From assembly GCF_019038435.1 (NCBI RefSeq), contig NZ_JAGPOX010000010.1, positions 41,029 through 105,028 of the forward strand: a DNA stretch of 64,000 bases, written 5' to 3'. This DNA is from Nocardia alni. GTDB lineage: Bacteria > Actinomycetota > Actinomycetes > Mycobacteriales > Mycobacteriaceae. Made by a program: the position numbers and the translations under genes. Shown in pieces: positions 43,917-52,208 of the stretch (the first letter of the stretch is position 1; each line of letters begins with the position of its first letter). The notes below the pieces were generated by a model. It had not been told where the DNA came from and did no database searches. It saw only the letters and a program-made list of their open reading frames with translations.

Positions 43917-44073
43917 CGGTGCCCCCTGATCATGGGTTCATTCTGTCCCACCGCATGGGGTTGGCAAGCGCGGTTTTTGGCTATTTGCCACCTTATTTGC
44001 CCGGCGGGGGCGGCGGTGTGCTTGGTGCGGGCACGGCGAATCTGACGGCCCGAATCGAGTGGGAGGCAGGCCG

Positions 44074-45243
44074 ATGGCAACGACGAGGACCCGTCATGGT
44101 GTTCCGCTGCTGGACACCGCACAGCGAGCCGGGATGCGGCCCGAACTGCTGGACGTGATCGAGTACCGCAAGTCCGGGCTGAGCGTGAACTGGATCGTGG
44201 GCTGCCCGCTGGACTGCGGGTACTGCGTGCGGCACCTGTTCGACAACTTCGAGATGAAGGTTCCTCGCGCGTTGATGGACGACGAGCAGGCCGCGGACCT
44301 GCTGTGCGGCCACCGGTACTTCCGGCCGCACATCACACCGATCCAGCTGCTGAACCGGGCGACCGATCCGATGCTGCCCAGGGTCAAACAGCACACGCTC
44401 AACATGCTGAAACTGCTGGACGCACGCGGGTTGACCAACCACGTTCTCGTGATCACCCGATGGCGGATCGAACCCGAGGACTGCACGGTCCTGAACTCGA
44501 TCACGAATCTGAAAGTTACTGTGCTGGTGACATATTCGGGTATTGACGATCCGCGTATCGAGCCGGTGGATTCCGGGATCGCGGCTCGGTCGCTGGTGAC
44601 GGCGTTCGAGCACGCGGATCGATATCGGGTGGTGCTGTACTGGCGGCCGATCGTGCCGGGCCTCAACGACTCCGACGATCATCTCCGCCGAGCGCTCGAG
44701 CTGAGCCAGCACGCCCACGCGACCGTGTTCACCGGCCTGTTCTTCAAAGACCAGATCCGCGACTACTACCTGGCACATGGGTTGCCCGAACCGTATGCGG
44801 AGGCTGCCCGCCGCAAGGTGTTCCCCGAGGTGCTGGAGCGGCGCATCCTGGACGCGGCCGATGTCGGGCGTCCCGGTTCGCCGTTGTTCCGTAAGACCAG
44901 TTGCGCGGTTGCCTACGCGCACGGCCTCGCGGACTACAACGGCCACTTCGGTATCCGGGAACTGTGCGACATTTGCCCGGCCGCCCAGGTGCGGCGGTGC
45001 GCGCGGGCGTGGCAGCGGCCCGAGTCCCGGCATGTCGGCGGGCAGGCGGCCGAGTTGGGCGGCACCCTCGTAGAGGTCAACGACCGCGCCGTGGTCGTGG
45101 CCGGGCTGAACGAGCAACCCCGCTACTTTCTCCAGCACGGCCACGGCTACCAGGTCCACGACATCGACAGGCCCCACCACCACGGACACCACGGCCGAGC
45201 CGATCTCGGCTGGCCCACTACCAGGGAGAACACGCCATCATGA
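44074..45243 (+). CDS. Radical SAM protein with a C-terminal cysteine cluster
   Basis: 389 residues. The radical SAM motif CPLDCGYC gives Cys44, Cys48, Cys51. The stretch ATDPMLPRVKQHTLNMLKLL and GLTNHVLVITR recalls spore-photoproduct-lyase-like enzymes. A second Cys set (Cys277, Cys298, Cys301, Cys309 in CDICPAAQVRRC and upstream) may hold an auxiliary Fe-S cluster or zinc. The C-terminus ends in a His-rich HHHGHHG segment. Start ATG 44074 with GGAGGC upstream. It overlaps the exonuclease gene (ATGA). Substrate unknown; nucleotide or nucleic acid is inferred from neighbours. Confidence 0.85.
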   Translation: MATTRTRHGVPLLDTAQRAGMRPELLDVIEYRKSGLSVNWIVGCPLDCGYCVRHLFDNFEMKVPRALMDDEQAADLLCGHRYFRPHITPIQLLNRATDPMLPRVKQHTLNMLKLLDARGLTNHVLVITRWRIEPEDCTVLNSITNLKVTVLVTYSGIDDPRIEPVDSGIAARSLVTAFEHADRYRVVLYWRPIVPGLNDSDDHLRRALELSQHAHATVFTGLFFKDQIRDYYLAHGLPEPYAEAARRKVFPEVLERRILDAADVGRPGSPLFRKTSCAVAYAHGLADYNGHFGIRELCDICPAAQVRRCARAWQRPESRHVGGQAAELGGTLVEVNDRAVVVAGLNEQPRYFLQHGHGYQVHDIDRPHHHGHHGRADLGWPTTRENTPS

Positions 45244-45863
45244 CCAATCCGCTTGCGTTCCCGAAGGCTCTGCACGACCGGCAGTTGGCGGTGGTCGACG
45301 TGGAGGGCAACGGACAGAACCCGCCCGAGATCATCGAAATCGCGGTGCTGCTGGTGGACGGTCCGACAACCCCGGATGCGGTGCGGTCGTGGCTGATTCA
45401 CCCGCAACAACCCGTGACGCCGATCGTGACGCGCAAGGTGCACGGGATCACCAATGCCGACCTTGCCGACTGTCGGCCCTGGGTCGAGGTGGCCGAGGAG
45501 ATCGACGAGGCATTGTGCGGGCGAACACTGGTGGCCCACAACGCCATCGTGGAGCGCAAGGTGCTCACCGCGCATCTGCCGGACTGGAATCCGCCGCTGA
45601 TCCTGGACACGTTGCGGTTGGCGAAAAAGGTGTGGCGGTGCCTGGATTCGTACGCGCTGGACAAGCTGATCGAACGCGGCCAACTCGACACCGCAGCGGT
45701 TGCCGGGCACGGCCACCACCGCGCCGGATACGACACCTGGGCGGCCTGGCAACTGCTGTGCGCACTGCTCGAGGACGGCGAACTGGACTGGCCCGGCCTG
45801 ATCGCCGCCGCCGGGCTCCCCGAATTTGTCCCCGCACCCGAACCCGAAGGAGGCTTGTGGTGA
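45240..45863 (+). CDS. DnaQ-like 3'-5' exonuclease
   Basis: 207 residues of the DEDD exonuclease fold. ExoI motif VVDVEGNG (Asp20, Glu22), ExoII-region LVAHNAIVERKVL, where the usual Asp after the aromatic residue appears replaced by Glu, and ExoIII-like HHRAGYDTWAAW. Likely degrades single-stranded DNA, RNA or small nucleic acids. Overlaps both neighbours (ATGA at 45240; GTGA at 45860), so made stoichiometrically with the radical SAM and P-loop proteins. Confidence 0.82.
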   Translation: MTNPLAFPKALHDRQLAVVDVEGNGQNPPEIIEIAVLLVDGPTTPDAVRSWLIHPQQPVTPIVTRKVHGITNADLADCRPWVEVAEEIDEALCGRTLVAHNAIVERKVLTAHLPDWNPPLILDTLRLAKKVWRCLDSYALDKLIERGQLDTAAVAGHGHHRAGYDTWAAWQLLCALLEDGELDWPGLIAAAGLPEFVPAPEPEGGLW

Positions 45864-46489
45864 ACGACTTCGACCAGCCGGTCACTATCGCTGTGGTCGG
45901 CACCCATTCCACCGGCAAGAGCACCTTCCTGGCCCGGCTCGCTCACGAACTGCGCCGTACGGGCCTGGCAGTTTCCACGGTCGCGGATCTCGGAGAACAG
46001 GCCCAACGCATGGGAATGCCGATCCTATGGAACCACACCTGGACCTCCACGCTATGGATCATGACCCGGGGTATCAGCAACGAACTCGGGGCATGGCTAC
46101 ACGGTGATGTCGTACTGGTCGATCGGGCCGTACCCGATGCGCTGGGCTACTACCGGGCCGCCCTCGAATATCGCGGTGAGATGCCCGACCCGGACGGCGC
46201 GTCGTATCTGGAGACTCTGGCTCGCACGCACAGCGACCGCTACGACCTGATCTTCCGGACCCAGCTCGATGTGGATATCCCGTTGGGCACCAACAAAACT
46301 CGTGACGGAAATCAGCAGTTCCGGAGATTGGCCGATCGGCATGTCGGCGAGGTGCTGACTGAGCTGGCGTTGCCGTCGCTGCCCCTGGCCGCCGACGGAC
46401 ACGACACGGCGCTCGCTTTGGCTATCAACTTCGTGGCCGAGCAACTGGGCGACGACGCCATGCCCGGCCCGGCCAGCGCCACCGCGTAA
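45860..46489 (+). CDS. P-loop ATPase/kinase-like protein (NadR-like AAA_28 type)
   Basis: 209 residues. P-loop VGTHSTGKST at residues 13-22; DRAVPDALGYYRAAL carries an Asp-Arg pair like the lid/substrate region of nucleoside-type kinases such as NadR. Small and single-domain, so a metabolite or nucleotide kinase is more likely than a motor (inference). GAAGGAGG precedes the GTG start. Third gene of the overlapping cassette. Confidence 0.8.
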   Translation: MNDFDQPVTIAVVGTHSTGKSTFLARLAHELRRTGLAVSTVADLGEQAQRMGMPILWNHTWTSTLWIMTRGISNELGAWLHGDVVLVDRAVPDALGYYRAALEYRGEMPDPDGASYLETLARTHSDRYDLIFRTQLDVDIPLGTNKTRDGNQQFRRLADRHVGEVLTELALPSLPLAADGHDTALALAINFVAEQLGDDAMPGPASATA

Positions 46490-46503
46490 ACGCTTCGATT
46501 TCC

Positions 46504-46902
46504 TTGAGATCCCTTCACCCGCATAGTAATCGACAGTTGCGATCCACAGAACCCGACATCCCCGAAGATAACGGCCGACCGAAAGCGGTTGGGCTGGTAC
46601 GAGCAGACGTCTCGGGCCTCGACGCACCCCGGCACGCAGTCGCGATCGAGCGGCACGCCCGATCGTTGGGGTTGCTGTACGTCTACACCGTCAGGCCACC
46701 GCAGGATCATCCCGATCCGATCGGATACGCACTCGGCCTCGCGTCCGGGCTCGACGTAGCCGCGATCGTGATCTACGACCTGGCCCAGGTCGATAGCCAA
46801 CCGGCGCGAGTCTGTGAGGACTTCGACCTGGAGACCGTATGCCCGGGGGCAACCTGGGCACGCACCGCGCACACGGCACCGGCGCGGACGGGGGCGGTGT
46901 GA
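46504..46902 (+). CDS. Small protein resembling the N-terminus of a serine resolvase
   Basis: 132 residues with an uncertain TTG start, since no ATG or GTG precedes the conserved part. KAVGLVRADVSGLDAPRHAV then ARSLGLLYVYTV is laid out like a resolvase beta-alpha start, but the catalytic Ser is absent at the usual place and there is no DNA-binding domain. Likely a repurposed or degenerate domain. It overlaps the next ORF by TGATG. Confidence 0.6.
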   Translation: MRSLHPHSNRQLRSTEPDIPEDNGRPKAVGLVRADVSGLDAPRHAVAIERHARSLGLLYVYTVRPPQDHPDPIGYALGLASGLDVAAIVIYDLAQVDSQPARVCEDFDLETVCPGATWARTAHTAPARTGAV

Positions 46903-47084
46903 TGAACCAGATCATCGCCGCCCCGAAGTTGTGCGGGTACCCCGAGATCGAGTTGGCACACGCGCAGATGCAGCGGCATCGGGAATGCCGCATCGACAAC
47001 TGCGTATGGAAGGCAGCGGCCTACCAGACGCTCGTGCTGACCAGCCGCCTCGTGCCGCAGTCGATACCCCCGCGCACTGGATAA
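46902..47084 (+). CDS. 60-residue protein with a His/Cys motif
   Basis: ATG at 46902 in the upstream stop (TGATG). Contains RHRECRIDNCVWKAAAY, a possible metal-binding H-x2-C-x4-C motif. No family named with confidence. Last gene of the cassette; role unknown. The following 116 bp show nothing except a resolvase-like echo (VGVIVADLSGIRHVAAELG) in one frame. Confidence 0.55.
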   Translation: MNQIIAAPKLCGYPEIELAHAQMQRHRECRIDNCVWKAAAYQTLVLTSRLVPQSIPPRTG

Positions 47085-47200
47085 CCACGCTCTGGCACCC
47101 GGATAAATCGAGCCGGAGAGTTGGTGTCATCGTGGCCGATCTGTCGGGCATTCGGCACGTGGCAGCTGAGTTGGGTGTCCTGGATATCGCCCCGGACAAT

Positions 47201-47224
47201 ACAGCTAACTGTTAAGTAAGCTGT
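47201..47224. promoter_or_regulatory. MarR-type operator dyad
   Basis: Arms ACAGCTAACT and AGTAAGCTGT around GTTA, 9 of 10 positions paired, 20 bp upstream of the MarR start. Likely the autoregulatory site. Confidence 0.6.
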
Positions 47225-47244
47225 ATAAATGATACGCTCCCAGC

Positions 47245-47697
47245 GTGACCGAACAGCGGCGGAAATCCTCGACGGATGCGGCTCAGGTGGCCGGTGAGCT
47301 CCGGATCGCCCTCGGGGAGCTCGTGCGGCGCTTGCGTGAGCAGATGCCGGGCACCGACCTCACCAGATCTCAATCCTCGGTGCTGTCCCGGCTGGAGCGC
47401 GACGGTGCGGCAACAGCGACCGCCCTGGCCAATGCCGAGGGTATGCGCCCGCAGTCGATGGGCACGATCGTGCGCGGACTCCAGGACGCCGGTCTGATCA
47501 GCGGCTCACCGGATCCGAACGACGGCCGCAAGACCCTGCTCGCCCTCACCGACGCCGCTCGCGAGGAGTACCGCACCGGCCGCCGCGCCCGTGCGGACTG
47601 GCTGACCCAGACCATGACCGCGACGTTGACTCCGCAGGAGATCACCGTGCTCGGTGAGGCCGCGGCCCTGCTGCGGCGCCTGGCCAAGGCGGCCTGA
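47245..47697 (+). CDS. MarR family transcriptional regulator
   Basis: 150 residues. Winged HTH at ~45-100 (LTRSQSSVLSRLERDGAATATALANAEGMRPQ then SGSPDPNDGRKTLLALTD wing). GTG start. Located 46 bp upstream of an isochorismatase-like gene, which it likely controls with itself through the dyad at 47201-47224. Confidence 0.9.
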   Translation: MTEQRRKSSTDAAQVAGELRIALGELVRRLREQMPGTDLTRSQSSVLSRLERDGAATATALANAEGMRPQSMGTIVRGLQDAGLISGSPDPNDGRKTLLALTDAAREEYRTGRRARADWLTQTMTATLTPQEITVLGEAAALLRRLAKAA

Positions 47698-47743
47698 CTC
47701 GCGGTCGCCCGATAACACATCCGCATACCAGTAAGGAACCCGC

Positions 47744-48295
47744 ATGCCCATCACGACCATCGACCCGCGGACCGCCCTGATCGTCATCGACCTCCAGCAG
47801 GGCGTCGCGGAAATGCCTCTGGCGCATCCGTTTTCGGTCGTCACCGAACGAACCGTCGAATTGTTGCGGGCGTTTCGCGAGCGCGGTCTGCCGGTCGTCC
47901 TGGTGAACGTCGCGGGCTCCCCGAGCGGTCGCACCGACGCCGGTAGCAGCGCGCCCCGCAGCCTTCCCGACGACTGGAGTGTCCTGGTGCCGGAGCTGGA
48001 CCGGCAACCCGAGGACATCCTGGTGACGAAGTACGCGCGCAGTGCGTTCACCGCGACGGGACTGGCCGAGCGGCTCCGTGAACTCGACGTCACACAGGTT
48101 GTGATCACCGGAGTCGCGACCGCCGGCGGTGTCGAGTCCACCGCCCGGGACGCGCACGAGCAGGGCTTCAACGTCACCCTGCCGGTCGACGCCATGACCG
48201 ACTCGCAGCTGGCCCGGCACGAGCACAGCATCACGACCGTGTTCCCCCGCATCGCCGAGTCCGGAACCACTCGGGACGTCCTGGAGAAGCTGTGA
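47744..48295 (+). CDS. Isochorismatase-like hydrolase
   Basis: 183 residues of the cysteine-hydrolase fold. VIDLQQG gives the catalytic Asp and TKYARSAF the Lys, but the nucleophile site reads GVATAGGVEST, with Gly where nicotinamidases have Cys. As in EntB-type isochorismatases, this points away from Cys chemistry or to a non-amidase hydrolase. Downstream of the MarR gene. Confidence 0.87.
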   Translation: MPITTIDPRTALIVIDLQQGVAEMPLAHPFSVVTERTVELLRAFRERGLPVVLVNVAGSPSGRTDAGSSAPRSLPDDWSVLVPELDRQPEDILVTKYARSAFTATGLAERLRELDVTQVVITGVATAGGVESTARDAHEQGFNVTLPVDAMTDSQLARHEHSITTVFPRIAESGTTRDVLEKL

Positions 48296-48312
48296 GTTGA
48301 GCGACACCGCCC

Positions 48313-48345
48313 TTGACTTCAAGCGCTTGAAGGGTGGTTCGCTGA
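48313..48345 (+). promoter_or_regulatory. MerR-type promoter with perfect 16-bp palindrome
   Basis: TTGACT (48313) is followed by the palindrome CTTCAAGCGCTTGAAG (48317-48332) within the spacer, the classic arrangement for MerR activators that twist a long spacer. A weak -10 lies around 48338-48345. It precedes merR and the coupled SDR. Confidence 0.7.
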
Positions 48346-48349
48346 ATGC

Positions 48350-48787
48350 ATGACAGGTTTCACGATTCAAGACGTATCGCGCAGGAGCGGGCTGAGTGAG
48401 CCGACGCTGCGGTACTACGAACAGGTCGGTTTGATCGGGCCGGTCGACCGGGACGCGGGCAGCGGTCATCGACGGTATCGGACCGAGGACGTCGATACGC
48501 TGCTGGTCCTGGCCTGCCTGCGCACGATGGGGATGAGCATCGAGGATATGCGCACCTACCAGGCCAACCGGTCCCGCGGGCGCGCGGCCGCGGGGGAGCA
48601 GCGTGATCTGCTGCTGCGGCACGCCGAGCGGGTCGAGGCGAAGATCGACACACTGCACACGCATCTGGACTATCTGCGTGCGAAGGCCGCCGTGTGGGAT
48701 GCGCGCGAGCGCGGTGACGCGCAGGACGAGGCCGCGTCGTGGCAGCGGGCGGACGCCGCGGTCCGGCGTCTGGAGGTGGCGCGATGA
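48350..48787 (+). CDS. MerR family transcriptional regulator
   Basis: 145 residues. Winged HTH at the N-terminus (FTIQDVSRRSGLSEPTLRYYEQVGLIGP, then HRRYRTEDVDTLLVLACLRTMGMSIEDMR) and a C-terminal coiled helix (RHAERVEAKIDTLHTHLDYLRAK). No Cys cluster, so an organic ligand is likely. Coupled by ATGA to the SDR that follows; both are driven from the palindromic promoter. Confidence 0.9.
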   Translation: MTGFTIQDVSRRSGLSEPTLRYYEQVGLIGPVDRDAGSGHRRYRTEDVDTLLVLACLRTMGMSIEDMRTYQANRSRGRAAAGEQRDLLLRHAERVEAKIDTLHTHLDYLRAKAAVWDARERGDAQDEAASWQRADAAVRRLEVAR

Positions 48788-49746
48788 GCGACGTTCTGGT
48801 CACCGGCGGATCGGGCTACCTGGGCACCTGGTTGCTCACCTCGCTGCTCCGGGACGGGACCGCGGTGCGGACCACGGTGCGGTCGCTTGCCGGCGAGACC
48901 GGTGTGCGCGAGGCCGTGCGCCGGGGTGGGGCGGACGACGCCGGCCTCGAGGTCGTCGTCGCGGATCTACTGTCCGACGACGGGTGGGCCGACGCGATGA
49001 AGGGGTGCTCGCAGGTGTATCACGTTGCGACGCCGATGATTCAGCCGCAGGACCCGGACGAGGTGCTCCTGCCCGCCCGCGACGGCACGACGCGCGTATT
49101 GCGGTCCGCGCGTGATGCCGGCGCCCGGCGGGTCGTGCTCACCTCGTCGTTCGCGGCGATCGGCTACTCGCCCAAGCCGATTCGCGACTACACCGAGGCC
49201 GACTGGACCGACCCCGACACCCCGGGACTGCCGGCGTACCCACGAGCGAAGGTCATTCAGGAACGGGCCGCCTGGGATTTCATCGAGCGCGAGGGCGGCC
49301 ACACCGAACTGGTCTCGATCAACCCCACGTTCATCCTCGGTCCGGCGCTCACCGCGCAGGTGCGCTCCTCACTACCGCTGATCACAGCGATGCTGAGCGG
49401 CGCGATGTCCGTCGCGCCCCGCCAGCGCTTCGGCATCGCCGACGTGCGCGACGTGGCCGACCTGCACATCAAGGCCATGGCGGCGCCGCAGGCGGCAGGC
49501 AAGCGCTACCTGGCCCTGGCCGACGGACCCACGACCACCTATCTGGGGATCGCGCAGACCCTGCGCGACCGGCTCGGCCCCCTCGCCGAACGGGTGCCGA
49601 CCGAGCAGGCGCCGGGAGATGAACTGCCCGAGTTGGTCATTCACAACGATCGCGCCCGCGACGAACTCGGCTGGCGACCCCGGCCGGCCGACACCACGAT
49701 CGTGGAAACCGCCGAAAGCCTGCGGGATCTAGGGCTTCTCGGCTGA
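48784..49746 (+). CDS. Extended SDR, dihydroflavonol-reductase-like
   Basis: 320 residues. TGGSGYLGTWL cofactor motif, VVADLLSDDGW, SSFAAIGYSPK, and YPRAK (Tyr-Pro-x-x-Lys active site). Reduces or oxidises a carbonyl with NAD(P)H, substrate unknown. The start lies in the merR stop. The last 18 bp overlap, tail to tail, the end of the next MerR gene. Confidence 0.9.
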   Translation: MSDVLVTGGSGYLGTWLLTSLLRDGTAVRTTVRSLAGETGVREAVRRGGADDAGLEVVVADLLSDDGWADAMKGCSQVYHVATPMIQPQDPDEVLLPARDGTTRVLRSARDAGARRVVLTSSFAAIGYSPKPIRDYTEADWTDPDTPGLPAYPRAKVIQERAAWDFIEREGGHTELVSINPTFILGPALTAQVRSSLPLITAMLSGAMSVAPRQRFGIADVRDVADLHIKAMAAPQAAGKRYLALADGPTTTYLGIAQTLRDRLGPLAERVPTEQAPGDELPELVIHNDRARDELGWRPRPADTTIVETAESLRDLGLLG

Positions 49747-50184
49747 CTCGTGCGCCGCGGCCGGGCATTCCGGCCCTGCGCGCCACAGGCTGTCGGCGGT
49801 GCCCGCCGCCATGCGATCGGCGTAGAGCGCGACCTTCGCCCGGATCACGTCCAAGGATTCCTGAAGATCGGAGATCTGCTGTCGCACTACACCTTCGTGC
49901 CGACTCAGGATCTCGAAGCGCTCGGCTTCGGTGCCCGCGCCCAGTGCGACCAACTGCGCGTATCGGCGGATGTCCGGCAGCGGCATCCCCGACGAGCGCA
50001 GCTTCGCACAGACGCGCAGCCAGCCGACGTCCTGCTCGGTGAACACCCGCCGACCCGCGCTGTTGCGCTGCACCGGGGTCGCGAACAGTCCCTCCTGCTC
50101 GTAGAACCGCAGCGTATGGGTCGACAGGCCGGTCAGCGCGCTGACTTCACCGATACTGAACAGCGTTTCGGGTACAGCGGTCAT
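49729..50184 (-). CDS. MerR family transcriptional regulator
   Basis: 151 residues. FSIGEVSALTGLSTHTLRFYEQEGLFATPVQR at the N-terminus and a C-terminal helix (RHEGVVRQQISDLQESLDVIRAKVALYADR). Start MTAVPETLFSIGEV; the open frame extends upstream into non-homologous sequence. Divergent from an SDR whose promoter has the 19-bp MerR spacer. Confidence 0.9.
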   Translation of the reverse strand: MTAVPETLFSIGEVSALTGLSTHTLRFYEQEGLFATPVQRNSAGRRVFTEQDVGWLRVCAKLRSSGMPLPDIRRYAQLVALGAGTEAERFEILSRHEGVVRQQISDLQESLDVIRAKVALYADRMAAGTADSLWRAGPECPAAAHESAEKP

Positions 50185-50201
50185 GAAATCCAGTGTAGAG
50201 C

Positions 50202-50232
50202 TTGACTTCGAGTCGTCTCTAACTCCTACCGT
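50202..50232 (+). promoter_or_regulatory. MerR-controlled promoter, TTGACT-N19-TACCGT
   Basis: The -35 TTGACT (50202-50207) and -10 TACCGT (50227-50232) are separated by 19 bp, the over-long spacer of MerR-activated promoters. Located 36 bp before the SDR start and divergent from the merR gene. Confidence 0.65.
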
Positions 50233-50267
50233 CGGTGTATCACTTCGACATCGATTGGGAAAACACA

Positions 50268-51110
50268 ATGGCGACAACATGGTTCATCACCGGCACATCC
50301 TCCGGGTTCGGGCGGCTGCTCACCGAGCGGCTGCTCGCCCGCGGCGATCGGGTCGCGGCGACGCTGCGCCGTCCCGAAGCGTTGGACGATCTGCGGGCCG
50401 AATACGGGGATCGCCTCTGGATCGCGCGCCTGGACGTCACCGACGGCGAACGGGTCCGGCACGTTGTGAACGAGGCGTTCGCGGCGTTGGCCAGCATCGA
50501 CGTTATCGTCAACAACGCAGGCCACGGACTGTTCGCCGCGGGCGAGGAGGCCACCGACGAGCAGATCCGGGAGGTGATCGAGACGAACCTGCTCGGCTCG
50601 ATACACGTGATCCGTGCCGCCCTGCCGCACCTGCGGGCGCAGGAGCACGGCCGGATCCTGCAGGTGTCCTCGGCAGGAGGTCAGGCGACCTACCCGAACT
50701 TCGGCTTCTACCACGCGTCCAAGTGGGGTATCGAGGGATTCTGTGAAACCGTGGCGCAGGAGGTCGAGCCGTTCGGAATCACCCTGACCATCGTCGAACC
50801 GGGCGCCACGCCAACGGGTTTCGGCTCCGCCCTGCCCATCGCCCCGGCGATGCCCGAATACCAGGCGGGTCCGGCGGGCGAGGTCCGCAGGGCGTTGCTG
50901 GACGGTCGATTCCCACTGCCCAACGATCCGGAGAAGATCGCCGATGCCATGATCGACCTGGTCGACAACGACGAGACCCCGCTGCGCCTACCGCTCGGCC
51001 CGGACACCTACGATGACGTCCGCGCCCGCCTCGTCGCCCGTCTCACCGAACACGATGCCCATCGCGACGTCGCACTGTCGGTAGCGTCCGCGATTGACGC
51101 TCGGTCGTGA
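50268..51110 (+). CDS. SDR family oxidoreductase
   Basis: 280 residues. TGTSSGFG, NNAGHG, SSAGGQATYPNFGFYHASK with the Tyr-x-x-x-Lys site. A typical single-gene target of a MerR regulator. I prefer the ATG at 50268 (GGGA upstream); another at 50235 is only 3 bp past the -10 box and would be leaderless. Confidence 0.9.
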   Translation: MATTWFITGTSSGFGRLLTERLLARGDRVAATLRRPEALDDLRAEYGDRLWIARLDVTDGERVRHVVNEAFAALASIDVIVNNAGHGLFAAGEEATDEQIREVIETNLLGSIHVIRAALPHLRAQEHGRILQVSSAGGQATYPNFGFYHASKWGIEGFCETVAQEVEPFGITLTIVEPGATPTGFGSALPIAPAMPEYQAGPAGEVRRALLDGRFPLPNDPEKIADAMIDLVDNDETPLRLPLGPDTYDDVRARLVARLTEHDAHRDVALSVASAIDARS

Positions 51111-51162
51111 TCACCGGTTCGCAATCCATGCCACGAAGAAACCGATTATGTAGGTTTGATGC

Positions 51163-51816
51163 ATGGCGGCAGAATCAGACGAGACGCAGGAGCGTATTCT
51201 CGACGCGGCCCTGAACCGGGTGTTACAGGTGGGCGTGCGGCGCGCCAGTCTGGACGATATCGCGCGCCGGGCCGGTGTCAACCGGGTGACGATCTACCGC
51301 CGATTCACCACCAAGGAGAACCTGATCGACGCGGTCCTGGGCCGCGAGATCAGGCGGGTGCTGGCAGAGGTCACCGCAATCGCCACGGCGACAGAGGGAA
51401 TCGACGCGCAGATCGAGGCGACGGTGTTCCATGTGCTGCGCCAGACGCAGACGCACCCGCTGGTGACACGCCTGCTGGATGTCGCGCCGGAAGAGATCCT
51501 GGACTTCTACACCGTGCGCGGTGAGCAGGCGGTCGCCTTGGGGGTCGGCTACATCGGGGATATCCTCGAGCACACCCAGCAGATCGGCAAGATCGACCGC
51601 TACGACCCGCTGCCGGTCGCGGAACTACTTGCCCGCCTGGCACATTCGGTACTGCTCACCCCCGCGGGCGGGCTCGATTTCCGGGATGAGGAGCGGGTGC
51701 GCGCATTCGTCGCCGGGACCATCGTGCCGCTGGTTCGGTACGGCGTGCCGACGAGCGGGGCGGACGGTCGAAAGAAATCGGGTACGAACGCGAAGGGCGC
51801 CGGCGTTCGGTCGTAG
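51163..51816 (+). CDS. TetR/AcrR family transcriptional regulator
   Basis: 217 residues. HTH RRASLDDIARRAGVNRVTIYRRF at ~25-50. A basic C-terminal tail (GRKKSGTNAKGAGVRS) is extra to the family. A small dyad AAACC-N9-GGTTT (51139-51157) overlaps the promoter and may be its operator. Follows the SDR with a 52-bp gap; its target is uncertain. Confidence 0.88.
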   Translation: MAAESDETQERILDAALNRVLQVGVRRASLDDIARRAGVNRVTIYRRFTTKENLIDAVLGREIRRVLAEVTAIATATEGIDAQIEATVFHVLRQTQTHPLVTRLLDVAPEEILDFYTVRGEQAVALGVGYIGDILEHTQQIGKIDRYDPLPVAELLARLAHSVLLTPAGGLDFRDEERVRAFVAGTIVPLVRYGVPTSGADGRKKSGTNAKGAGVRS

Positions 51817-51857
51817 TGCCGGATCAGCGCACGAATGTCGTTGCCTGCGACCGGTAA

Positions 51858-52118
51858 TCAGCTGACGGCGTTGATCAGGATGTGCGGTGTGCCCTCGCCG
51901 AGCATCTCGTACAGATCGAGGGCCTGAGCGTCGGCCGCGGCGCTGCGGGTGAACATGGCCTGTTCGTAATCGGTGAGCGCGGTCTCGATGTCGCCCGGGT
52001 GTGCGGCGATGGCCTTGCCCAGTTCGGCGCCGTCATACAGGGCCAGGTTGGCGCCTTCGCCGTTGGGGGCCGTCAGGTGTGCGGCGTCGCCGAGCAGGGT
52101 CACCCCCGCCGTGCGGTA
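51858..52118 (-). pseudogene. C-terminal remnant of a FAD-dependent (TetX-like) monooxygenase
   Basis: The frame reads GYRTAGVTLLGDAAHLTAPN then GEGANLALYDGAELGKAIAA, the FAD-ribityl and helix region of TetX-type hydroxylases, running to the natural C-terminus. Everything upstream, including the FAD Rossmann motif, is missing or out of frame. Confidence 0.75.
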
Positions 52119-52208
52119 CCCGTTCGTGCACGCGCGGGCGAGGCAGATGCGCGAACACGATGACCGTGAGCAGTTCCTCGCCGGCGTCGACATCTTCCTG
52201 GCGGGCAT

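Noticed and set aside
44074..45243. Prokaryotic viperin
   Set aside because: The CxxxCxxC motif and adjacent kinase-like gene tempted this, but the residues around the motif and the C-terminal Cys set do not fit viperins; closer to spore-photoproduct-lyase-like proteins.
46504..46902. Active serine recombinase
   Set aside because: Only a partial N-terminal pattern, no catalytic Ser at the expected place, no DNA-binding domain.
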